A DNA stretch of 52,891 nt from Candidatus Aminicenantes bacterium UBA647 (GCA_002299555.1 DBOL01000014.1:1-52891); one strand, 5' to 3'. Positions 1 to 8,341 are shown, numbered from the stretch's first letter. The notes: a model not told the origin generated them from the sequence alone. Translations and numbers: made by a program.

Positions 1-420
1 GGGAAATCTACAATAGCAAAATTATTAAAAGATGAAGGCGAATTGCTTTGTGATGAATTTATAATTATCAGAAAGTGGAAAAAAAAGTTCAGAATTTATG
101 GTAACTGGAGCCATGGTGAAATTGAGGAAGTCTCAAATATTGAAGCCCCTCTGAAAGCAATACTATTCTTAGAGAAGGCGGAAGTTAACCGGATTGAACC
201 CTTGTCAGATATAAAAGAAATCATTTCAAGATTATTACCCAGGATAATGCAGCCGCTGATAACTGCTGACTGGTGGGAAAAGACATTGGGAACGGTGGAA
301 GAACTTGTTAAAGAAGTCCCCGCTTATATAATAAAATTTGATGAGAGCGGAGATATAGGACAGGTTGTAAGAGAATTCACAAGATCAATTGATCGGGATA
401 CAAAGGATGGACAGATCTAA
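1..420 (+). CDS. HPr-kinase-like P-loop protein, C-terminal part (cut by window edge)
   Basis: The reading frame is open from base 1 and begins inside a Walker A motif (GKST, the first four codons). It is followed by the pattern ...AKLLKDEGELLCDEF, which resembles the HprK/PEP-carboxykinase nucleotide fold: P-loop, helix, then a G-x-LL-x-DE strand. About 139 codons remain and the N-terminus is outside the window. No other domain is visible; the tail is helical and charged. The gene overlaps the following radical SAM gene. HprK-like proteins are known members of RiPP cassettes (ScmC of the SynChlorMet type, and kinases in some lasso-peptide clusters). A role in phosphorylating or handling a precursor peptide is therefore an inference from context, not from residues seen here. 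An unrelated HprK-fold ATPase remains possible. Confidence 0.7.
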   Translation, partial: GKSTIAKLLKDEGELLCDEFIIIRKWKKKFRIYGNWSHGEIEEVSNIEAPLKAILFLEKAEVNRIEPLSDIKEIISRLLPRIMQPLITADWWEKTLGTVEELVKEVPAYIIKFDESGDIGQVVREFTRSIDRDTKDGQI

Positions 421-1594
421 ATTTGTAGAAAAGGTAAAGCCCCATGAAAGTGGATTCTTTTCCCGAGGATCACATACGATCGGTCATCTCGATATTGAAC
501 TTACTGAAAGGTGTGATAATAATTGTATCCATTGCAGTATAAATATTCCGGAAAATTCTCCGGAACAAAAAAGGGAACTAAATACATCTGAGTGGAAAAG
601 GGTTATAAAGGAGGCTGCTGATCTCGGAGTTATGAAGATCCGTTTTACTGGTGGGGAACCATTATTGAGAGAAGATTTTTCTGATCTCTATATGTTTACA
701 AGAAGGCTGGGGATCAAAGTAATAATTTTCACCAATGCCAGAAAGATTACAGAAAAAATATCAAAAATGTTATCAGAATTCCCGCCAATGGAAAAATTAG
801 AGGTGAGTGTTTACGGGATGAGCAGGGAGTCATATGAAAAAATTTCACGTGTCCCCGGTTCTTATGAAGAGTTCCATTCAGGCATAGATTTGCTTTTGAA
901 GTCTAATATTCCTTTTGTTGTAAAGGGAATTCTTCTTTCTGATAACATATCGGAAAAAGAAGAGTTCGAGTCCTGGGCATCTACACTTCCGTGGATGGAT
1001 CAGCCTCCTTCATACTCTTCTAACTTCGAACTGAGAGAAAGGAGAGATTCAAATTCAAAGAATAGGATGATTGATTCTCTCAGAAATACACCTGATGATC
1101 CTATTGGAATATACTCTGAAAATAGAAAATTAACCAAATCAAAAATAGAGTTTATGACTAAATTCATTGGTCCTCCGGGACCGGAATTGTTTTCCTGTGG
1201 AGCAGGACAATCTGGTAGTGTTGATGCTTACGGATTTATTCATCCATGCCTGACCCTTAAAGCAGATGAGTATTCATACGATCTTAAAACCGGAACTATA
1301 AAAGAGGCTGTTTTTGAGTTTTTTCCGAAGAAACTGAATACTAAAGCTACAAACCCGGAATATTTAAAAAAGTGCAGTAAATGCTTTTTAAAAGGGTTAT
1401 GCCTGCAATGCCCCTCCCGTGCATGGAGTGAGAGCGGTACATTTGATTCACCCGTGGAATATTTATGTAATGTTGCTCACAAGGAGGCACAGGATCTCGG
1501 ATTACTGAAAGGCGACGAGAAAGGTTGGGAGGTAACAGACTGGAAGAAAAGGATTAAAAAACTGGAGGAAAAAGGCAATGACAGAGATAGATAA
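407..1594 (+). CDS. Radical SAM/SPASM peptide-modifying enzyme (first paralogue)
   Basis: A 395-aa protein if the ATG at 407 is used; a TTG at 389 in frame would add 6 residues, and neither has a strong Shine-Dalgarno. Cys36-x3-Cys40-x2-Cys43 is the canonical radical SAM cluster motif and GGEP follows at 82-85. The C-terminal third carries a seven-cysteine SPASM pattern (Cys264, 281, 323, 326, 332, 335, 354), expected to bind auxiliary Fe-S clusters. SPASM enzymes commonly modify peptides or proteins by making C-C, C-S or epimerised bonds. The start lies inside the upstream HprK-like gene and the end overlaps the PqqD-like gene by 17 bases, so translation is probably coupled. The likely substrate is a peptide delivered by the PqqD-like protein. 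The chemistry cannot be predicted. Confidence 0.9.
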   Translation: MDRSKFVEKVKPHESGFFSRGSHTIGHLDIELTERCDNNCIHCSINIPENSPEQKRELNTSEWKRVIKEAADLGVMKIRFTGGEPLLREDFSDLYMFTRRLGIKVIIFTNARKITEKISKMLSEFPPMEKLEVSVYGMSRESYEKISRVPGSYEEFHSGIDLLLKSNIPFVVKGILLSDNISEKEEFESWASTLPWMDQPPSYSSNFELRERRDSNSKNRMIDSLRNTPDDPIGIYSENRKLTKSKIEFMTKFIGPPGPELFSCGAGQSGSVDAYGFIHPCLTLKADEYSYDLKTGTIKEAVFEFFPKKLNTKATNPEYLKKCSKCFLKGLCLQCPSRAWSESGTFDSPVEYLCNVAHKEAQDLGLLKGDEKGWEVTDWKKRIKKLEEKGNDRDR

Positions 1595-1877
1595 AAATTT
1601 AAAATACCGTTTGACCGAAAATGTTGTATCAAGAGATATCGAGGGAGAGATCATAATAGTACCTCTCACTGCCGGGATAGGGGATTCGGAAGATGAGCTA
1701 TTCTCTCTGAATGAAACAGGTAAGGCGGTCTGGGGCTATCTTGACGGAACAAATAGTGTTCAGGAGATAATTGATCTGCTTGGAAAGAAATATGAGAGTG
1801 ATAAAAACGAAATAACAGATGATGTGACTGGATTTTTGAAAGAATTACTTTCAAGGAATATGATAGAAGCAGTCTGA
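1578..1877 (+). CDS. PqqD-like peptide-recognition protein (RRE)
   Basis: A 99-aa protein of the PqqD family, of usual length. It shows the typical central pattern of an FSLNETGKAVWGYLDG segment (residues about 43-58), then a helix (VQEIIDLL), then a KELLSRNMIE-like C-terminal helix. PqqD proteins bind the leader of a precursor peptide (RiPP recognition element) and present it to a radical SAM enzyme. A GGAGG Shine-Dalgarno sits just upstream of the ATG, inside the end of the preceding radical SAM gene, and the overlap is 17 bases. Placement between two SPASM enzymes suggests it could serve both. It is equivalent in position and type to ScmD of SynChlorMet cassettes; that assignment is by resemblance only. 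Confidence 0.82.
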   Translation: MTEIDKNLKYRLTENVVSRDIEGEIIIVPLTAGIGDSEDELFSLNETGKAVWGYLDGTNSVQEIIDLLGKKYESDKNEITDDVTGFLKELLSRNMIEAV

Positions 1878-1887
1878 GGATTATTAT

Positions 1888-2376
1888 ATGGATATATATT
1901 CAGAATCGGGTGAATTTGTTCTGACAGGGGATGAATTACTTAAACTTTTGAATGATGTCCAGGAAAAGGGCGGATCGTTAAGATTTAAAGCAAAAGGTTA
2001 TAGTATGAAACCATCGATCAGGAATAATGATATAATAAAAGTATCCCGGGTATCCCCTCAAGGTATAAGCAAAGGGGATATTGTTCTGTACAGAAAAAAT
2101 CCGGATTCACAGGTTGTTGTCCACCGAATTATAAAAAAAAAGGGACAGAGATTTCTTCTCAGAGGTGACAATCAATATGAATCTGACGGCTGGATAGAAC
2201 AGGATATGATCCACGGGGTTGTTGATGCTGTAACCCGGAATGGCAAGCCGGTTAATGTACTTACTACCTCAGGAAACAATATATTAAATAGTATTCATTT
2301 CTTTTTTTACAACTTTTATTTGGTCATCAGACGAAGAGCTGCAGGAATTGTGTTTAAAATGAGAAAAAGATCATAA
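1888..2376 (+). CDS. S24/S26 signal-peptidase-like serine protease
   Basis: A 162-aa protein with the signal peptidase core. GYSMKP (Ser39 the likely nucleophile) is followed by a GDIVLYR strand, VVHRII with His79 in the position of the archaeal/ER-type general base, and an RGDN box near residue 118. This is a Ser/His rather than Ser/Lys type, as in archaeal and eukaryotic signal peptidases and many RiPP-cassette S24/S26 proteins. A hydrophobic aromatic stretch near residues 135-147 followed by Arg/Lys could anchor it to the membrane. GAGGA precedes the ATG. It lies 10 bases after the PqqD gene and 4 bases before the second radical SAM gene, so removal of a leader peptide is the natural inference. 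A general signal peptidase is less likely in this setting. Confidence 0.8.
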   Translation: MDIYSESGEFVLTGDELLKLLNDVQEKGGSLRFKAKGYSMKPSIRNNDIIKVSRVSPQGISKGDIVLYRKNPDSQVVVHRIIKKKGQRFLLRGDNQYESDGWIEQDMIHGVVDAVTRNGKPVNVLTTSGNNILNSIHFFFYNFYLVIRRRAAGIVFKMRKRS

Positions 2377-2380
2377 TTAA

Positions 2381-3517
2381 ATGGAAAAAGATCATTCGGA
2401 AATTTCAGATTTGAAAGATTTTCCTCTCTGGGAAAAATTGAATAAAAAAAGGGTATTGGCTTCATTCGATCTGGAGATCACAGCCCGGTGCTCAAATAAT
2501 TGTAGTCATTGTTATATTAATCTGCCTCCCGGCGATAAAGATGCTAAATCCGGAGAGCTATCATTAAAAGAACTGGAAAATATTGCAGATCAGGCAGTTG
2601 AGCTCGGTGCCCTATGGTGTCTTGTTTCCGGAGGAGAACCCTTATTAAGAGAAGACTTCTCAGATATATATATGATGTTGAAGAAAAAAGGATTGCTGGT
2701 TTCTGTTTTTACTTCCGCCTGCCTTATCACGGAAGATCATATTGAATTATTTAAAAAGTATCCTCCAAGGGAAATTGAGATTACTGTTTACGGTATAACT
2801 GAGGAAACATATGAGCGTGTAAGCAGAGTTCCGGGAACATTTAAAAAATTTATGAAGGGCCTGAACCTGTTATTGGATAGTGGTCTTAAAATACGACTTA
2901 AAACAATGGCATTAAGGTCCAATCTTGATGAGTTTGAGAAGATTGCTGAATTCTGCAGAGAGAAAACCGGTGATTATTACAAATTTGACCCTTTGCTTCA
3001 TCTAAGATATGACAGGGACCCGGTCAGGAATGAAGAAATAAAAAGTGAAAGGCTGACTCCTGATGAAATAGTTGAACTTGAACAGGATGATCCGGAAAGG
3101 TCTTCCGATCTTAAAGAGAATTGTGGCGAATTTATTTTTGAAGGTGACGGGCATCATAATTGTGATCACCTTTTTCATTGCGGTGTCGGCCAGAGTAGTT
3201 TTACTGTCAGTCCGGAAGGGATATTCCGTTTATGTTCTTCATTATGGCACCCTGACTTTATATATGACCTGAGAAAGGGGAGTTTAAAAGATGCCTGGGA
3301 GAATTTTGTTCCGAGGGTTTTGGATGCAAGATCCGATAACCCAGAATTCCATTCAAAGTGCCATTCTTGTAATATAATTAATCTGTGTCTCTGGTGTCCC
3401 GCTCACACTTACCTGGAAACAGGTTCTCTTGATAAATGGGTAGATTCATTCTGTAAGGTTGCTCATGCCAGAGAAGCCGGAATAAAAAATAATAAAGAAG
3501 TTAATATCTTAAAATAG
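2381..3517 (+). CDS. Radical SAM/SPASM peptide-modifying enzyme (second paralogue)
   Basis: A 378-aa protein closely resembling the first radical SAM enzyme: Cys37-x3-Cys41-x2-Cys44, GGEP, the shared string EPLLREDFSD, and an ISRVPG/VSRVPG segment in both. The SPASM cysteines (267, 285, 327, 330, 336, 339, 358) have almost the same spacing as in the first paralogue. The two are therefore likely an ancient tandem duplication that acts on one peptide in two steps or at two sites, as proposed for paired SPASM enzymes (ScmE/ScmF). The ATG lies 4 bases after the protease stop and has only a weak AGAAAAAGA upstream. The 3' end overlaps the convergent release-factor-like gene by 17 bases. The product is cytoplasmic. 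Confidence 0.9.
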   Translation: MEKDHSEISDLKDFPLWEKLNKKRVLASFDLEITARCSNNCSHCYINLPPGDKDAKSGELSLKELENIADQAVELGALWCLVSGGEPLLREDFSDIYMMLKKKGLLVSVFTSACLITEDHIELFKKYPPREIEITVYGITEETYERVSRVPGTFKKFMKGLNLLLDSGLKIRLKTMALRSNLDEFEKIAEFCREKTGDYYKFDPLLHLRYDRDPVRNEEIKSERLTPDEIVELEQDDPERSSDLKENCGEFIFEGDGHHNCDHLFHCGVGQSSFTVSPEGIFRLCSSLWHPDFIYDLRKGSLKDAWENFVPRVLDARSDNPEFHSKCHSCNIINLCLWCPAHTYLETGSLDKWVDSFCKVAHAREAGIKNNKEVNILK

Positions 3518-4589
3518 CGGCGATATCTCCTGCTTCTTTCAGTTCCTCGATCTCATTTGCAAACTCTATTTCTCCACCGGTGAGTTTCACCAGTTCTGTT
3601 ATCTCATTGACAGGATCTATCGCGAATACAGATGAAGATCCACACTCCGGGCAAACATCAGTTCCACCTGTTGACAACTCTTCACAATCCCTGCACCTCA
3701 ACCCCTTCAGTTCTGCATTTTTGTTTACAATGACACTATCAACCCTTCCTCTTTTTGTAAAATACAGAACATCATGAATCCCTGTCACTCCAAGTTCTCC
3801 TTTAAGATATCTGCTTTTTGTCTTATTCCAGAGTTCTTTTTCTGTTCTCCTCTCTTCCTCCCAGAGGAGACTGAATATCTCATCATTTACAGACTTCTCA
3901 CTTTTCTTCATATCGAGAGCTTTTTCACCTACTACAAGTTTTTTCAGATCTGCAGGAAGAACATTTACCAATTCTCTTATAGTTTCTTTGGATCCGACGA
4001 TCACGATCCGGCGAAAGTCGATCCCTTTTGTCAGATCCCGAATTTTTTCTACAATTTCTTTGACATAACCTGAAAATTCTTTGTCGCGTCTCCTTTCATA
4101 TCTTTGTTGTGACCAGCCACCAACCTTAACATGGTTCTTGATATTTCCTTTAATGTCATCTTCTTTTATTGTTTTCTGGCATGAAACCATATATATCCTG
4201 GTTTTTTCGTTGGAAGCTGCAATTACAAGATAATTCTCATATTCATCTTCAAATTGGGCAAGGGGAAGAATATAAGGTGATGAGTCTATCCGGATCAGAT
4301 CCTGAACAGGCAGTTCAAGAGCGATCCTTTCATAATAATCGAGAGCCCAGCAACTGAAAATGACATGGTTCCCTTTTTTAACAGGGTTCTTCTCAATGTC
4401 ATCCATGATTCTTTTATAATTCTCAGAGAAGTATTCAAGATCATCCGTTCCCTTTGTTAAAACTTTTTTTCTTTTGTTCAGTGCTTTTTCAACATCTTCT
4501 TTTGTACTTTTTTCTGAAATGTATATTGTAAGGAATGCCCGTTCCGCAGAAGAGATCGAAGATAGTTTTTTCAGATCAATTTTTTTCAT
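3501..4589 (-). CDS. Bacterial eRF1/Vms1-like peptidyl-tRNA release factor with zinc ribbon
   Basis: A 362-aa protein with the layout of the bacterial archaeo-eukaryotic release factor (baeRF/VLRF1) group. There is an N-terminal alpha-beta region, then GGWSQ at 157-161 followed by a strongly basic helix (QQRYERRRDK). That motif takes the place of the catalytic GGQ of eRF1 and the GxxQ loop of Vms1. An RNase-H-like middle domain (about 180-290, RRIVIVGS) comes next. A C-terminal zinc ribbon follows (Cys299-x2-Cys302, Cys313-x2-Cys316), as in eRF1 domain 3. Known relatives cleave peptidyl-tRNA on stalled ribosomes; that role here is inferred. A GGAG Shine-Dalgarno supports the start. It is last in a possible operon after a glycosyltransferase, racemase and symporter, none of which suggests a shared role. 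Confidence 0.72.
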   Translation of the reverse strand: MKKIDLKKLSSISSAERAFLTIYISEKSTKEDVEKALNKRKKVLTKGTDDLEYFSENYKRIMDDIEKNPVKKGNHVIFSCWALDYYERIALELPVQDLIRIDSSPYILPLAQFEDEYENYLVIAASNEKTRIYMVSCQKTIKEDDIKGNIKNHVKVGGWSQQRYERRRDKEFSGYVKEIVEKIRDLTKGIDFRRIVIVGSKETIRELVNVLPADLKKLVVGEKALDMKKSEKSVNDEIFSLLWEEERRTEKELWNKTKSRYLKGELGVTGIHDVLYFTKRGRVDSVIVNKNAELKGLRCRDCEELSTGGTDVCPECGSSSVFAIDPVNEITELVKLTGGEIEFANEIEELKEAGDIAAILRY

Positions 4590-4646
4590 GTTTTCTCCTT
4601 TAAAATAAAATAGTTTAAGAGCAGAAGAAGTTCCCCGCCATACCCT

Positions 4647-5771
4647 TCACCGGGAAGATCCCAGTTTTCCTGTCTTATCATATAGTTCAAGAGTCTGTTC
4701 AGCCGATTTTGCCCAGCTGAAATTTTTTCCGGTCTCTAAAGCTTCCATCTTTTTTTTGTCACATAGTTTTTTGTCTGAAGCGATAAGCATCATTGCATTT
4801 GCGAGACTTTCAGGATCATCTTTATCAAAATAGATCGGATATTCCTGGAAAATTTCCCTGAAAACTTCAATATCCGATGCTATAGACGGGATACCGGAGG
4901 ATGCTGCCTCAAGCAATGGTAACCCGAATCCTTCATAATGGGAGGGGAATATAAGGGACTCTGAATTGAGATATAGATATTTCAGTTCCTCCCTTTGAAG
5001 ATACCCGGTTATGAGAACATCTTCTTCCAGTTTTAAGACATTTATTAGTCTTTTGATCTCTAATGATTGTGTCCCATCCTTTCCTGCCAGAATCAGCTTT
5101 ATCCCCTCCAGGTCCTTTTTAGCAAGTGAGAATCCTCTGATCAATGTTGTCAGGTTTTTCCTGGGCTCAATAGTCCCGGTAAAGAGGAAGTATTTTTCCG
5201 GTACATTAAATGGAGGTTTTTTTTCTGCTAGTTCATTGATATCCGACCCGTGATATATTACGGATGTTTTTTCATAAGCGTCTTTTCCGAAGATCTCATG
5301 TATTCTTGATCTTGTGAATTCAGAGACAGCAATTATCGCATCAGCTCTCTTTATCGATCTGCCTATCTGTTTTGAAAAATATCTGACTGCCTCAGGCATT
5401 GCAAGGTCCGGGGAGTCGAGGAAAGAGAGGTCATGAATTGTGATAATTTTTTTCTTTCCCCCCGGTATGTACAGAGGATTCGGTGAATGGGTAATATCAA
5501 GTTGTTTCCCGAAGAACATTCCCATAGGTGGCAGAGATAATCTGAACCAGAGAAAATTGAGAATTGATACAGGTATCCTGAAGTCTTTGAATCTCATGTT
5601 CTTAAAATGGGGGAGCTCTCTTTTCTGGAACCGTTCCTTGAATGAGGATGAAAGTAAATAGAAAGTATCTTTAGTGTCAATCTTTGACATTGCATTAAGA
5701 AGATTTTTGAAATAGACCCCTACACCTGTCTCATCCGAAAGAAAAGGCCTTAGATCAAATCCAATTTTCAT
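4647..5771 (-). CDS. Glycosyltransferase family 4 (GT-B fold)
   Basis: A 374-aa protein of normal length for GT4. The N-terminal half begins KIGFDLRPF and has the loop DETGVGVYFKNLL typical of mannosyltransferase-like members. The C-terminal half has GTIEPRKNL (about 194-202) and the donor-binding E-x7-E motif in EGFGLPLLEA. It would transfer an activated sugar, often mannose, glucose or rhamnose, onto a lipid- or polymer-linked acceptor at the cytoplasmic membrane face. Donor and acceptor cannot be read from the sequence. It sits 67 bases after the racemase gene and 57 before the release-factor-like gene on the same strand. The Shine-Dalgarno is weak. No other polysaccharide genes are adjacent. 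Confidence 0.87.
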   Translation of the reverse strand: MKIGFDLRPFLSDETGVGVYFKNLLNAMSKIDTKDTFYLLSSSFKERFQKRELPHFKNMRFKDFRIPVSILNFLWFRLSLPPMGMFFGKQLDITHSPNPLYIPGGKKKIITIHDLSFLDSPDLAMPEAVRYFSKQIGRSIKRADAIIAVSEFTRSRIHEIFGKDAYEKTSVIYHGSDINELAEKKPPFNVPEKYFLFTGTIEPRKNLTTLIRGFSLAKKDLEGIKLILAGKDGTQSLEIKRLINVLKLEEDVLITGYLQREELKYLYLNSESLIFPSHYEGFGLPLLEAASSGIPSIASDIEVFREIFQEYPIYFDKDDPESLANAMMLIASDKKLCDKKKMEALETGKNFSWAKSAEQTLELYDKTGKLGSSR

Positions 5772-5838
5772 ATCCGAAAATATAGCAGATTATGAGCCAA
5801 TTGTATAATTAGACTAAATATGCAATTGCCTCAATAGT

Positions 5839-6534
5839 TTAAGTTGAGAGCGAGTGATCTACTGCTGCTCTGGCGTGGATCGTTGTAGTATCAAAAAGCG
5901 GTATATTGCAATCGCCATTTTTTACCAGAAGCGGGATCTCGGTACAGCCTAGAATTATACCCTCAGCTCCCATTTGAGAAAGGTTATTTATAATCTCAAC
6001 ATACTTTTCTCTTGATGAGTCGTTGATAATTCCAATGGATAGCTCATCCATAATTATTTTGTGAATGGTCTTTCTGTCTGCTTCATCAGGGATCACTGAA
6101 TTTATCCCATACTTTTCAAGAAGCCGGCCTTTATAAAAATCCTCCTCCATTGTAAATCTTGTTCCAAGGAGTCCGATAGTTCTGAATTCCTTCTCCTTTA
6201 TTTTTTCAGCAGTAGCATCAATTATGCTCAGGACAGGGATATTTAATGAGCTTTCAATATTCTCGGCAAACTTATGGATAGTATTTGTACATATCACGAG
6301 AAAGTCGGCTCCCCCTTTCTCTATACTAACCGCGGTTCTTGTAAGCTCATTTTTTAGTTTATCCCATTGTCCGGTCTCCATTAGTGGTTCCATCTCTCCA
6401 AAATCCACTGAGATCATTACACTCTTCGCGGAATGGTTCCCCCCCAATTTTTCCCGGGTGAATGTATTAATCAATTTGTAGTACTCAGCTGACGACTCTG
6501 AAGTCATTCCTCCCAGCAAGCCTATGGTTCTCAT
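5839..6534 (-). CDS. Aspartate/glutamate racemase family amino-acid racemase
   Basis: A 231-aa protein that opens with RTIGLLGGMTSESSAEYY, the signature of the aspartate racemase (RacD/YgeA-like) branch. Both catalytic cysteines are present: Cys82 in ICTNTIHK and Cys197 in GCTEIPLL. The PLP-independent mechanism uses the two cysteines to remove and replace the alpha proton, interconverting L and D amino acids. The substrate could be Asp, Glu or broader, as for YgeA. GGAG precedes the ATG. It starts 28 bases after the sodium symporter gene, so the two may be co-transcribed; that hints at amino-acid uptake and use but does not prove it. The product is cytoplasmic. Confidence 0.9.
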   Translation of the reverse strand: MRTIGLLGGMTSESSAEYYKLINTFTREKLGGNHSAKSVMISVDFGEMEPLMETGQWDKLKNELTRTAVSIEKGGADFLVICTNTIHKFAENIESSLNIPVLSIIDATAEKIKEKEFRTIGLLGTRFTMEEDFYKGRLLEKYGINSVIPDEADRKTIHKIIMDELSIGIINDSSREKYVEIINNLSQMGAEGIILGCTEIPLLVKNGDCNIPLFDTTTIHARAAVDHSLST

Positions 6535-6562
6535 TTTATCTCCTTGATGATCATTAATAAAA

Positions 6563-8341
6563 TTATATGTTTTTCTGATTTTTCCACAACAATGTTGTTG
6601 TTATAAGGAAAAGTGAAATTGATATTATCATCGACAGCTGTTTTTGTTCGACCCAGAATCCTATGGAGAACAGGAATGAGTAGACAGAAAATGTACCGAG
6701 AAAGATCTTGTAAAGTTTTTGTGCAAATTCACCTTTTTTCTGATCTGCTTTTTTTACTATGATCCCTTTTTTAGCCATCATGTTTATAAAACCGTTCCAA
6801 CCCCGTCCACCCGGCTGCAACTTTTTATAGAATTTTAATAGTGAGTCAGGATCAGAAGGTTTTGTGATAAGTGTTGCAGTTATCCAGACTACAGTCGTTA
6901 TTATCACTGCTGATAAGAGTTTAACCCAGTTGGCAGCTTCCGGAAATCCGATTGTAGTATGTAGAAATTCAAAATATACTGCAATTATAAGTGCAGAGAT
7001 CATAGCCGAAAGTTCGCTTATTGCATTTATTCTCCACCAGAACCATCGTAGCATGAAGAGAAGCCCTGTGCCGGCACCGATCTGAAGAAGTATATTAAAA
7101 GCCTGAAGGGCGTTTTCCAGGAAAAGTGCAAGTGTACTTGCTGCTATCATTAATATTGCGGTTGATACTCTTCCTATATTAACAAGTTTTCTATCTCCGG
7201 TATTTTTGTTAATAAATCTTTTGTAAAAGTCATTGACTATATATGATGACCCCCAATTAAGATGAGTCGAAATTGTAGACATATAAGCTGCGATCAGAGA
7301 GGCGAGGACCAATCCGATTATTCCGGGAGGAAGGAACGTGATCATTGCGGGATAAGCAATATCATTCCTGATCAGTTCGGGATCAAGATGAGGAAATGCA
7401 GATGCTAAGGATGCAAGATCTGGAAATATAACCAGTGATGCAAGAGCAGTTATTATCCAGGGCCATGGCCGGACCGCAAAGTTTGTAATATTAAACAGAA
7501 GTGTTGCGTTCAGAGCATTCTTCTCATCTTTAGCTGCAAACATCCTTTGGGCGATGTACCCGCCCCCTCCTGGCTCAAATCCTGAATACCAGACTGCCCA
7601 CCACTGAACAGCAATGGGGATAATGAACATCGCTACCAGTGTTTCGGTATCTTTAAAGTCAGGAAAAAGACTTAGTTTACCTATTACCATATCACTGTTT
7701 ATTATTTTCTCCATACCTCCGGCTTTCTTTACCGAGTGAACCATAAGATAGATTGATCCTGCCATCGCCAGAAAGAATTGGAAAAAATCTGTTATCAGGA
7801 CCCCCCTTAGTCCCCCAAGTGAACTATAAATAACAATGATAATGCCTGAAAATATAACAGTCTCGATCGGCCGGAGACCGAGGAGGATATTGCCTATCTT
7901 TATTGCTGCGAGTGTTACTGCAGCCATGACCAGAATATTAAAGACCACTCCAAGATAGATAGATCTGAATCCCCTCAGGAATGCTGCACTTTTTCCACTA
8001 TATCTCAGCTCATAGAATTCAATGTCGGTCAGAACTCCGGACCTTTTCCATAGTCTTGCATATATATAAACTGTGAACATTCCGGTAAGGAGAAATGCAA
8101 ACCAGACCCAATTCCCAGAAACCCCGTGTTCTCTCACAATATCTGTTACAAGGTTTGGTGTGTCCGTTGAGAATGTTGTTGCAACCATTGAGATGCCAAG
8201 CAGCCACCACGGCATATTCTTGCCACCTGCAAAATATTCATCGGGATTCTTCCCGGCTTTTTTCATGGACATAACACCTATGAAGAGTGAGAGCAGCATT
8301 ACAATTGCGATTATGATCCAGTCCAGATATGAGATGAACAA
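6563..8341 (-). CDS. Sodium:solute symporter (SSS family)
   Basis: A 592-aa polytopic membrane protein with about 13-14 hydrophobic segments. It has the N-terminal SSS signature (DEYFAGGKNMPWW, then SMVATTFSTDTPNL) and a QRMFAAKDEKNA loop typical of the family. It would import an organic solute with Na+; the substrate is unknown, although the racemase immediately downstream suggests an amino acid or a derivative. The start appears to be TTG: AAGGAGG lies 6 bases before it, and the next in-frame Met falls inside the first membrane helix. It is the first gene of a possible four-gene minus-strand operon. A 9-bp inverted repeat lies 31-78 bases upstream of the start. Confidence 0.9.
   Translation of the reverse strand: MFISYLDWIIIAIVMLLSLFIGVMSMKKAGKNPDEYFAGGKNMPWWLLGISMVATTFSTDTPNLVTDIVREHGVSGNWVWFAFLLTGMFTVYIYARLWKRSGVLTDIEFYELRYSGKSAAFLRGFRSIYLGVVFNILVMAAVTLAAIKIGNILLGLRPIETVIFSGIIIVIYSSLGGLRGVLITDFFQFFLAMAGSIYLMVHSVKKAGGMEKIINSDMVIGKLSLFPDFKDTETLVAMFIIPIAVQWWAVWYSGFEPGGGGYIAQRMFAAKDEKNALNATLLFNITNFAVRPWPWIITALASLVIFPDLASLASAFPHLDPELIRNDIAYPAMITFLPPGIIGLVLASLIAAYMSTISTHLNWGSSYIVNDFYKRFINKNTGDRKLVNIGRVSTAILMIAASTLALFLENALQAFNILLQIGAGTGLLFMLRWFWWRINAISELSAMISALIIAVYFEFLHTTIGFPEAANWVKLLSAVIITTVVWITATLITKPSDPDSLLKFYKKLQPGGRGWNGFINMMAKKGIIVKKADQKKGEFAQKLYKIFLGTFSVYSFLFSIGFWVEQKQLSMIISISLFLITTTLLWKNQKNI

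Noticed and set aside
1..3600. A RiPP precursor peptide inside the cassette
   Set aside because: No short ORF with a ribosome site and a leader-core look was found between the genes, which leave almost no free space; it may be upstream.
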